A stretch of DNA of 64,000 nucleotides, from positions 124,001 through 188,000 of the forward strand of contig NZ_JAAORL010000002.1 of assembly GCF_017696015.1 (NCBI RefSeq). The letters are read 5' to 3'. The DNA comes from Prochlorococcus marinus CUG1415. Lineage in GTDB: Bacteria > Cyanobacteriota > Cyanobacteriia > PCC-6307 > Cyanobiaceae. The notes below the pieces were generated by a model. That model had not been told where the DNA came from. It did not search any database and saw only the letters and a program-made list of their open reading frames with translations. Each line of letters opens with the position of its first letter. The stretch's first letter is position 1. Positions 54,557-62,231 of the stretch are shown in pieces. The position numbers and the translations under genes are program-made.

Positions 54557-56275
54557 ATGTGTGGTTTTTTTTGTTCTAATAATTTTAATTTATCAAACAA
54601 GTTATTAGATAAAGGCTTAAATTCTCTTAGAGAAAGGGGTCCAAATGAAAAGAATATTATTATCCAGGATAATATTTATTTTGGGCATACTCGATTAAGT
54701 ATTAGAGATTTAAATAAAGTAAATGCTCAACAACCCTATAAAGAAAAAAATACAAACTTTGTGATCGTTTATAATGGAGAACTTTGGAATACAGAATATT
54801 TAACAAATTATCTTTCTTGCAAAAACAAAAACTTAACTGAGGTTGAGTTAATTATTAGACTATATAAGTTATTGGGCACGGACTCTTTTAAATTACTTGA
54901 AGGAATGTTTGCCTTTACTTTATATGATCCATATAAAAAATGTTTACATATTGTGAGAGACTTTTTTGGTAAAAAACCAATTTACTACTATACAAATAAT
55001 GAATATTTCTACACTGCCTCTCTTACATCAACTCTATTTTCACTTAATATCCCTAAAATAATTAAGGATAATTTATTGCAAGATATTGTAGTATCTAGGC
55101 ATATCTATGATGGAATATATAAAGATATTTTTGAATTAAGACCAGGAAGTTTTGGTACTTATTCATTAATTAACAGATCAATAAAAATTCAAAATTATTT
55201 CAAACAAACTGATCTAATTTCTTGCAAGGATTATGAAATGAGATCAAATTCTTCAAAAGAAGAAATAAAAGAAGAGTTATCAGAATTAATTAATAATGCT
55301 ATTCATAAAAGAAAATGTGAAGAAGTAAAAAGTGGAATAATTTTATCTGGAGGAATTGATTCTTCAATAATTTCATATTATGGAAAAAAAAATAACTTTA
55401 ATTCATTCCTTCATTTAGATAGCGTAGATAATTCTGAATTAAAAGATGCGCAAAATATCGCTAAAAAACTATCTGTAAAATTAAGTCATGATTATATTGA
55501 CAAAGATAAGTTTTTTAAATTTTTAAAAAAAACAATTCAATCATGGGAATACCCACTAGTTCATAGTAATGGAGTTGGTATCTATCTTCTTGCAAAAATG
55601 GCAAAGGAAAATGGTATCAAAGTATTAATTGGAGGAGAAGGAGCAGATGAATTATTTGGTGGTTATTATTTTTATAAATCAGCATATTTATTATCAAAGT
55701 TACCTTTATTTAATAACAAATTAAATAATAAAATTTCTAAATTTTTAGATTTTTCTAAATTCAATATTCCCTTTAATTCAAATTCAATATCAAATAATTT
55801 TTCAAAAAAGCTAAATAATTATATGAATTGCTTATCTATCTTTAATGAATTTTTACCTTTTAATGAAGCTAAAGTTCAATCATTAATGCTAAGTGACTTG
55901 AATGATTATTTACAGCCACTTTTATCAAGAGCAGATCGACTGATGATGGCAAATGGTGTAGAACTAAGAATGCCATATCTAGATTTAGATTTAGCATCAT
56001 TTGCTATAAATCTTCCTTTAAAGCATAAAATAAATTTAGTGAATAATAAAATAATACTTAAAGAAAAGTTCAAAAAAATATATCCAGATATAAAAATCAA
56101 AAAAAAGACTGGTTTTTCAATTGATTATTACAAAGAATGGTTTAGAGATTATTCAAATGAAGCATTTGAAATTGTTAATTCAAAATTCGATTGCAAATTT
56201 CTACTAGATTATTATAAGAACGAAGGAAGATATGACATTATTCTTAGAATCGCATCTTTAGCTTATTTAGTATGA
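54557..56275 (+). CDS. Asparagine-synthase-like glutamine amidotransferase 2
   Basis: The 572-residue protein starts with Cys2 (MCGFFC), has RERGPNEKNI, YNGELWNTEYL, RDFFGKKPIYYY, PP-loop LSGGIDSS (263-270) and IGGEGADELFGGYYFYK. The order of domains matches AsnB/AsnO. It differs from the first copy at many places and is not a recent duplicate. It begins 1 nt after the first copy stops, and its own stop overlaps the next gene (ATGA). It probably amidates a second position or sugar. Confidence 0.88.
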   Translation: MCGFFCSNNFNLSNKLLDKGLNSLRERGPNEKNIIIQDNIYFGHTRLSIRDLNKVNAQQPYKEKNTNFVIVYNGELWNTEYLTNYLSCKNKNLTEVELIIRLYKLLGTDSFKLLEGMFAFTLYDPYKKCLHIVRDFFGKKPIYYYTNNEYFYTASLTSTLFSLNIPKIIKDNLLQDIVVSRHIYDGIYKDIFELRPGSFGTYSLINRSIKIQNYFKQTDLISCKDYEMRSNSSKEEIKEELSELINNAIHKRKCEEVKSGIILSGGIDSSIISYYGKKNNFNSFLHLDSVDNSELKDAQNIAKKLSVKLSHDYIDKDKFFKFLKKTIQSWEYPLVHSNGVGIYLLAKMAKENGIKVLIGGEGADELFGGYYFYKSAYLLSKLPLFNNKLNNKISKFLDFSKFNIPFNSNSISNNFSKKLNNYMNCLSIFNEFLPFNEAKVQSLMLSDLNDYLQPLLSRADRLMMANGVELRMPYLDLDLASFAINLPLKHKINLVNNKIILKEKFKKIYPDIKIKKKTGFSIDYYKEWFRDYSNEAFEIVNSKFDCKFLLDYYKNEGRYDIILRIASLAYLV

Positions 56276-57378
56276 AAAAAATAGTTTTTTTAATTACTAG
56301 GTCAGATACGATTGGAGGGGCACAAATTCATATTAAAGATATTTGTATTTCTTTAAAAAAAGACAAGCATATTCCTTATGTAATTATTGGAGATTCAAAT
56401 GGGTGTTATCTTGAACAATTAAAAAACTCGGGTATAAATGTGATTATTTGCAAAAATATTAAGAGAAACTTTAATATCTTAAATGATTTGAAAGCAATAA
56501 TATTTTTTATACAAACAGTCAAAAGATTAAGACCAAATATAATATCCTCTCATTCCTTTAAAGCAGGCTTAATATTAAAAGTCTCCACTTTTTTCATAAG
56601 AAAAGTTCCCACAATATTTACAGCACATGGATGGTCTTTTAATGATGGAATACCATTCTATAAAAGATTTATATCCCTTCAAATAGAAAAGATTCTTTGC
56701 AACAGAGTTTCGAAAGTGATCACAGTTTGTAATTCAGATTATAAATTGGCTTTAGAAAAAAAAGTTGTTAAGGAAAAAAAATTAGTAAATATATATAACG
56801 GGATGCCTCTTGGGAAATATAAAGTAAAAAATTTTAAACCTCATAAAACGATTAGATTCATATCTGTAGCGAGATTTGAATATCAAAAAGACCATAAAAC
56901 ACTTATAGAGAGTTTTAGCCTAACCGATAAAAAAAATTGGGAACTCTTTTTAATTGGTGACGGTCCAAATCGTAAATTCATTGAACAATTAGTAGTCAAA
57001 AAAGGTTTAAAAAATAAAGTTAAATTTCTAGGTTCAAAAAATAATGTAGAAAAATATTTAAACAAATGTGATGTATTTATACTCTGTTCATTATGGGAAG
57101 GTTTTCCAAGGAGTATTCTTGAAGCAATGAGATCATCAATGCCTATTATTGCTACTGATGTAGGAGGATGTTCAGAGAGTGTAATTAACTCTTATAACGG
57201 ATTTTTAATTAATCCAAAAGAAGTTTATATATTAAAAAATTATATTGATAAATTTATGGATGAATTCTCTTTAATAAAAAAGTTTGGTACAAGAAGTTTC
57301 AAGATTTTCGAATCAAAATTTACATTTCAGAAAATGTACAATAAAACTTTAAAAATTTATAAAAAAATAGAAAGTTAA
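56272..57378 (+). CDS. GT4-family glycosyltransferase
   Basis: The 368-residue GT-B enzyme has LITRSDTIGGAQIHIKDI, IFTAHGWSFNDGIPFYKRF and ISVARFEYQKDHKTLIESF, and the C-domain signature EGFPRSILEAMRSSMPIIAT with DVGG. That set is typical of capsule GT4 enzymes. It overlaps the amidotransferase by 4 nt and is 10 nt before the epimerase gene. The sugar is unknown. Confidence 0.92.
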   Translation: MKKIVFLITRSDTIGGAQIHIKDICISLKKDKHIPYVIIGDSNGCYLEQLKNSGINVIICKNIKRNFNILNDLKAIIFFIQTVKRLRPNIISSHSFKAGLILKVSTFFIRKVPTIFTAHGWSFNDGIPFYKRFISLQIEKILCNRVSKVITVCNSDYKLALEKKVVKEKKLVNIYNGMPLGKYKVKNFKPHKTIRFISVARFEYQKDHKTLIESFSLTDKKNWELFLIGDGPNRKFIEQLVVKKGLKNKVKFLGSKNNVEKYLNKCDVFILCSLWEGFPRSILEAMRSSMPIIATDVGGCSESVINSYNGFLINPKEVYILKNYIDKFMDEFSLIKKFGTRSFKIFESKFTFQKMYNKTLKIYKKIES

Positions 57379-57388
57379 AAATCATAAT

Positions 57389-58255
57389 ATGAAAATTATT
57401 ATTACTGGTGGGAATGGTTTTATTGGGAAAAATCTCATTAAATATTTAAAATTTTATAAATATGAAATTTATAGTCTTTCAATTGACTTTAATAAAGAAA
57501 ATTCCAAAAAAGCAATTGAGAAAATATTTAAAGAATTCAATCCAAATTATGTTATTCATTTAGCAGGATTAGCCCATAATAAAGATCGTGATTTATTAAA
57601 AACACCAAATAAAATCAAAAATATCAATACGAAATATCCAGTTTTTTTAGCTAATATTTGTAAATATAGTAATGTTAAAAAATTTGTATATATCAGTACT
57701 ATAGGAGTTCATGGAGAAGGATCAAAAAATAAATTAGTTAATGAGAATACAGAATACCAACCTTATAACTTATATACAATTTCAAAGATGAATGCAGAAA
57801 AAAATATAATTAAAAATTTAGAAAATAGTAAAACCAAATATACTGTTTTGAGACCTTCTTTAGTCATAGGTAAAAATGCGCCTGGGAATATAGCATCTAT
57901 AAAAAAATTAATTAAATTTAGAATACCTTTACCAATTAATGGATTTAATAATAAAAGAAATATTATTTACGTTAATGACTTATGCAATTTAATCCATAGA
58001 TGTTTAATTAATAAAAAAGCTAATAATCAAATTTTTGTTGCTTCAGGATCAAAACCCTTGACAATATTAGAGACTTTCCAAGAGGTTGCAAAAATTGAGA
58101 ATCTTAAACTAAAAAGTTTTTTAATACCAAAAGAATTAATTTTCATTTTTTTTTATTTAATTGGTAAAAAAAATATTATCAATAAATTTTCATTAAATTT
58201 ATTGATAGATTCATCAAAAGCAAAAGACCTTTTAGATTGGAATTCTCAAATATAG
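57389..58255 (+). CDS. NAD-dependent epimerase/dehydratase
   Basis: This 288-residue SDR has ITGGNGFIGKNLI, HLAGLAHNKDRDL, VYISTIGVHGEGSKNK and the Tyr-x3-Lys pair in YNLYTISKMNAEK. It then reads VLRPSLVIGKNAPGNIASIK and FNNKRNIIYVNDLCNLI. The pattern resembles the WbpV/FnlA-like UDP-hexose reductase/epimerases that act on 4-keto sugars after a CapD/WbpM step; this is an inference. It converges on the wzz gene with an 11-nt gap. Confidence 0.8.
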   Translation: MKIIITGGNGFIGKNLIKYLKFYKYEIYSLSIDFNKENSKKAIEKIFKEFNPNYVIHLAGLAHNKDRDLLKTPNKIKNINTKYPVFLANICKYSNVKKFVYISTIGVHGEGSKNKLVNENTEYQPYNLYTISKMNAEKNIIKNLENSKTKYTVLRPSLVIGKNAPGNIASIKKLIKFRIPLPINGFNNKRNIIYVNDLCNLIHRCLINKKANNQIFVASGSKPLTILETFQEVAKIENLKLKSFLIPKELIFIFFYLIGKKNIINKFSLNLLIDSSKAKDLLDWNSQI

Positions 58256-58266
58256 AATTTGATAGT

Positions 58267-59967
58267 TTAAATTAAAATACAGGAGTTAATATTAATACCT
58301 TGTAGATTTATTTTCAATAGCAATAATTCGATATCATTTTTTTTAATTAATCCCAAACTAGTTATTATGATTAAATCATTTAATTGTTTTTTAGAATCTA
58401 ATATATTAGGACTGGAAATAATGTCTTTATTTATTTTATTATTTAACCTTTCTGAAAAACTACTCAATTTTTGATTATCCAAATCGCCCAAAAATAAAAA
58501 AGAAATTTTTTCATTTTCATGTTTTTCATATAAATTATTTACTAAAAATTGAATACTTGTCTCTTCATTGTTTTTTATTAGATCGGATAAATTTATTATA
58601 TTAGATATTGGTAAAAGTTCATTTAATTCACTTTGATCGAAAATTATACTTCCTTTCTTTTCCTTTAAATAAGAAATTAATAATCCAATTAATAAACCTA
58701 AAAAACTACCTAAAAAAACAATTCTTTTTTTAATTGGTTCTACAGGATTAGGAAATAAAGTAGGTTCTGTAATTAAATTCCATGGCTCCTTTATTTTCTG
58801 CTTCTCTAACTCTAAAACTCTTAACTGACTTTGTAAGGTTTCATAAACCTTAACATCTCTATTAGCATTTCTGATCAGACTTTGATATTTAACAAGGATT
58901 TCTTGGGGTCTTTTTGCAGCTGCAACGATTGTTTGATTTTTAATTTTGAGAGCTCCAAAATAGCGTGGAACTTCTATTCTTAGATTTTTAATCAAATTAG
59001 ACTTTATTTTTTTCAATCTAGTAATTTGAAAATCATTTTCTTTATAAACGTTTCTCAAACTTTCTAACTCTGAATCAATATAATTAAAATCATTTTTTTT
59101 AAGGGGATATACTATTTTGACAAACGCATAGAAATCATTATCATTTTCTAATAATTGAAGTTTTTCTATAATTTCATCATATCTTCTAATAGATGATGCA
59201 GCACTTACACGAGAGGCTCCAAATTCAGTTGGTTTAAAAGGAGAATCAAGATTCTCTTCCCCTAGGTTCAAACTATTTTGACCAGCAAAATCTATGTTTT
59301 TGCCAATACTCGATGGACTTAAAAGATCATTATTAATAGCAAAATTTTCAGCTTTACTTAGAGAATCCTCGCTAATAAATTTATACTTTTTAATTTGATC
59401 TTTTAGATATATAACTCCATTATTTAAATCATTAATTCTATCTTTACCTGAATATTTTTGATAAGAATTGCTAATCTTTTGCAAAACTGGTAAGATTAAA
59501 TCTTTGTCTGAATCTCGATAAACTAAATTCAAAACACTAGTTCCTTTAATTAATTCCACTTTCACACTACTTTTAAGCCAATCAGCATATCTCCATCTTT
59601 CTAATTGTTGCCCCTTTGAAATCTTGCTTTCTTTTACAAAATTAAAATTTTCAAATAAAACAGATGGACTTTTAAGTATTTGAACTTCAGTATTAAGTTT
59701 CTTATCTTCATTCGCTCCTAAAAGATTCAATATTGTGGGATCTACTTCTAAAAGTTTCGAGACAGTCGATGAACTAGTATCTCTCAATAAGATCTGAAAT
59801 TCACCTTGCCATATCTTTTGAGCTAAAAAAGAATAAATCGTGCTTAAAAAAGCAGAAAATGCTAATATTTTTAATAATAAGTATCTATTCCTTGATAAAA
59901 ACTTGAAATAGCTTTGCAGTACATCTAGCTCATTATCATTATCACTAGGAAGAGATTGTTTAAGCAT
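58267..59967 (-). CDS. Wzz/GumC-type polysaccharide chain-length/co-polymerase protein
   Basis: The 566-residue inner-membrane protein has helix 1 at about residues 33-55 (LLLKILAFSAFLSTIYSFLA) and a long coiled periplasmic part. Helix 2 is at about 414-433 (RIVFLGSFLGLLIGLLISYL), preceded by the Pro-rich TLFPNPVEPIKK typical of Wzz. The C-terminal cytoplasmic part (about 435-566) resembles a tyrosine-kinase-type fold but has no Walker A, so it is probably inactive. Residues 325-368 have a near-identical extra copy in the opposite direction at 60126-60255. wza is divergent. Confidence 0.88.
   Translation of the reverse strand: MLKQSLPSDNDNELDVLQSYFKFLSRNRYLLLKILAFSAFLSTIYSFLAQKIWQGEFQILLRDTSSSTVSKLLEVDPTILNLLGANEDKKLNTEVQILKSPSVLFENFNFVKESKISKGQQLERWRYADWLKSSVKVELIKGTSVLNLVYRDSDKDLILPVLQKISNSYQKYSGKDRINDLNNGVIYLKDQIKKYKFISEDSLSKAENFAINNDLLSPSSIGKNIDFAGQNSLNLGEENLDSPFKPTEFGASRVSAASSIRRYDEIIEKLQLLENDNDFYAFVKIVYPLKKNDFNYIDSELESLRNVYKENDFQITRLKKIKSNLIKNLRIEVPRYFGALKIKNQTIVAAAKRPQEILVKYQSLIRNANRDVKVYETLQSQLRVLELEKQKIKEPWNLITEPTLFPNPVEPIKKRIVFLGSFLGLLIGLLISYLKEKKGSIIFDQSELNELLPISNIINLSDLIKNNEETSIQFLVNNLYEKHENEKISFLFLGDLDNQKLSSFSERLNNKINKDIISSPNILDSKKQLNDLIIITSLGLIKKNDIELLLLKINLQGININSCILI
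58865..58994 (-). repeat. Long inverted repeat, arm 1 (inside wzz)
   Basis: The segment pairs base for base with 60126-60255 in reverse complement (58865 matches 60255). I count 6 mismatches in 130 bases: plus-copy positions 60127, 60133, 60143, 60194, 60242 and 60247. It covers codons 325-368 of the wzz gene. Confidence 0.93.
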
Positions 59968-60109
59968 AAATGATTTATATTTTAATCTTCAAATTAACAT
60001 ATTTATAGTTCAATAAAAGTCAATATTTTAATAAGTAAATTAATTTATACTTTAAGTTTATTACTATAAATTGCTGATAAATTGGCCTTAATTTAATATT
60101 AGTCTTTAG

Positions 60110-60289
60110 ATTACAATCCAAAGAGTAATTAATAATCTAAGATTAGAAGTTCCACGCTATTTTGGAGCTCTCAAAATTAAAAATCAAACAATCTTTGCAG
60201 CTGCAAAAAGACCCCAAGAAATCCTTGTTAAATATCAAAGTTTGATTAGAAATGCCTCGAGTTTACTAAAGATAAAAGATAAATTTTAA
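60110..60289 (+). pseudogene. Second, truncated wzz fragment in opposite orientation
   Basis: Reading plus strand from just after a TAG (60107) to TAA (60287), the frame gives ITIQRVINN, then NLRLEVPRYFGALKIKNQTI, then FAAAKRPQEILVKYQ and SLIRNA. That is the Wzz middle segment with only two substitutions (Leu for Ile, Phe for Val) over 41 residues. It then ends with SSLLKIKDKF, which is unlike Wzz. There is no start codon, no membrane helices and no rest of the gene. It is a remnant of an allelic wzz or of a partial inverted duplication, lying in the divergent promoter region of wzz and wza. Confidence 0.9.
60126..60255 (+). repeat. Long inverted repeat, arm 2 (upstream of wza)
   Basis: It is about 95 percent identical (124 of 130 by hand count) to the reverse complement of 58865-58994. 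The 1,131 bases between the arms hold the first 324 codons of wzz and its promoter region, so recombination between arms would flip that segment. Confidence 0.93.
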
Positions 60290-60352
60290 TCCTTAAAATA
60301 TAATTTTTAAAGTAAATTATTATGTATAATTATTTATAAGAGTTTTTGTAAT

Positions 60353-61504
60353 ATGAAATTTATACAATTTTTAATAACTTTAGTACCTACATATATTTTT
60401 TTTGTAGGAAACTTATCTTTAAATGCTTATGCTTCTCAAGAAGAATTTTCAGAAAATTTTCCTACAATAGAATATCTCAAAACAAAATCAAATGAAGACT
60501 ACATTTTAGGAACTGGAGATGTCATTGAGATTAAGTTCTCCAAAGAAGCTCCTGAATTAAATAAATTAGTTTCGATAGATATAAATGGCACGATTTTTTT
60601 AGAGAGAATTAATAGAATTTATATTTCCGGATTATCTATCTCAGAACTTACAAGCCTATTAAACAAAAAATATGCAGACTTTCTTATTGATCCAAATGTA
60701 GAAATATTAGTAAAAAAATATAGACCAATTAAGGTATTTGTTAATGGAGAGGTAGAGAGTCCTGGAATTTATATGTTAAGTGGTTTTAATGGATTAGTTA
60801 AACCAACTATTAACGAGTTTGGGAATATAAATAATGATCCAAATTTTAAAAATCCTTATAAAATTAATTCAAGTTTATCAGAAACATCAACTTACTTATC
60901 ACCCACATTATTTGATGCTATTCAACAAGCTGGGGGGATAAGTCTTTACTCTGACATAACAAAAATTCAAATCACTAGGATCGACACCATAAGTAATGGA
61001 AAAGGTAAAAAAATAGCTATTATTAATTTTCTTGAGATGCTTAGAGATGGAAACCAAGCAGTAAATATTCCTCTTTACGATGGAGATACGATTTATATAC
61101 CTAAATCTAAAAATAAGGCCTCAATTGAATTAATGAAGGCTATCAATACTAATATAAATCCAAAATATATTAGAGTTTTTGTAAGTGGCAGAGTAAAAAA
61201 TTCTGGTTTAATAGCTGCCCCAAATAATTCCACATTAAATGATGCATTAAAATTAGCTGGAGGTTCATTTTTGAAGGGGAAAATTCAATTCTCTAGATTA
61301 ATGCAAGGCGGCGGAATTGATCAAAGAAAATTTAATGCTAGGAATGGAAGCATTCCAGGTTCTTATAAAAATCCTTATTTAAAAAATGGAGATATAATTT
61401 ATGTTGGCAAAGGTGGATTTAATATTGCTTCTGAAATTATCAAGGAAATAACTGAACCATTTATAGGGATAAATGCAACTAAAAATGTTTTAGATAGTTG
61501 GTAA
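60353..61504 (+). CDS. Wza-like polysaccharide export protein (SLBB)
   Basis: The 383-residue exported protein has a Sec signal (about residues 1-27, ending NAYAS) without a lipobox Cys. It has an export domain YILGTGDVIEIKFSKEAPEL (about 50-69), then IKVFVNGEVESPGIYMLSGF and two SLBB-type repeats (TLFDAIQQAGGISLYSDITK and IRVFVSGRVKNSGLIAAPNN). Wza/GfcE proteins form the outer-membrane exit channel and work with Wzz-type partners, here the divergent gene. The start fits the signal peptide. Confidence 0.92.
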   Translation: MKFIQFLITLVPTYIFFVGNLSLNAYASQEEFSENFPTIEYLKTKSNEDYILGTGDVIEIKFSKEAPELNKLVSIDINGTIFLERINRIYISGLSISELTSLLNKKYADFLIDPNVEILVKKYRPIKVFVNGEVESPGIYMLSGFNGLVKPTINEFGNINNDPNFKNPYKINSSLSETSTYLSPTLFDAIQQAGGISLYSDITKIQITRIDTISNGKGKKIAIINFLEMLRDGNQAVNIPLYDGDTIYIPKSKNKASIELMKAINTNINPKYIRVFVSGRVKNSGLIAAPNNSTLNDALKLAGGSFLKGKIQFSRLMQGGGIDQRKFNARNGSIPGSYKNPYLKNGDIIYVGKGGFNIASEIIKEITEPFIGINATKNVLDSW

Positions 61505-61517
61505 ACCCAAAATTACA

Positions 61518-62231
61518 ATGATCAAAGAAAAAAGTTTAAAGCATCTAGCATTTATTCCAGCTAGGGGAGGTTCAAAGGGGGTACCAGGTAAGAATATGAG
61601 GCTTATTGATGGCAAGCCATTACTTTACTTAAGTTTAGAATGGGCAGTTTCAACAAATGGATTTTCTAATATATTTGTATCAACAGATTGTCCAATCACT
61701 TTGGAATATGCTCTAAAACGTGGAGCACTTAATAGCAGAATAAGACCAGCTACAAAAAATTTTGATTTACAAACTGCTGATGAATTATTAAAACAATGCC
61801 AACTTAGTGGCGATTTAAAACTAGAAAACTATGATTATCTTTGGTACCTACAGCCAACTTCACCTCTTAGAAAAAAAATAATGTATAAAAAGATTTTATC
61901 ATTAATAAAAAAATTTAAACAACCTAATTCGCTTATTAGTGTTACTTCTGTACCAAAAGAGTATAATTCAGAATGGCAATTTTCATTGGATAATAAGGGT
62001 CTCTTAACTTTAGAAAATTCCTCTATAATTACAAGAAGACAAGATTTACCTAAAAGATGCATAAGAGATGGACGTTTTTATATAGTCAAAACAGATCACG
62101 TTTTGCAAGGAGGAAAATTAGTTAGTGATAAATCAATCCCTATTTTTCTGGATGAGTTTAAACATGTTAATGTTGACTCAATAGAAGATTGGATTGAAGC
62201 TAAAGAATTATGTGCGGAATATTATTTTTAA
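61518..62231 (+). CDS. CMP-ulosonate (NeuA/sialate-type) cytidylyltransferase
   Basis: The 237-residue protein starts with the NeuA signature AFIPARGGSKGVPGKNMRLI (11-30) and continues with FVSTDCPITLEYALKRGA, LWYLQPTSPLRKK and IRDGRFYIVKTDHVL. It activates a nonulosonic acid (sialic, legionaminic or pseudaminic type) or a similar keto-acid with CTP. No NeuB or other ulosonate synthase lies in the window, so partners are probably beyond 64000. The next gene starts 22 nt before this stop codon. Confidence 0.88.
   Translation: MIKEKSLKHLAFIPARGGSKGVPGKNMRLIDGKPLLYLSLEWAVSTNGFSNIFVSTDCPITLEYALKRGALNSRIRPATKNFDLQTADELLKQCQLSGDLKLENYDYLWYLQPTSPLRKKIMYKKILSLIKKFKQPNSLISVTSVPKEYNSEWQFSLDNKGLLTLENSSIITRRQDLPKRCIRDGRFYIVKTDHVLQGGKLVSDKSIPIFLDEFKHVNVDSIEDWIEAKELCAEYYF

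Larger units (their letters stand above)
59968..60352. other. 385-nt divergent region between wzz and wza
   Basis: Apart from the wzz remnant (60110-60289) this stretch contains only AT-rich sequence and no supported gene. The promoters of wzz (59968-60109) and of wza (60290-60352) must lie on either side of or within the remnant. Confidence 0.6.

Noticed and set aside
52729-56275. The adjacent asparagine-synthase-like genes as a recent tandem duplication
   Set aside because: Their motifs and lengths differ at many places, so they are distant paralogues.
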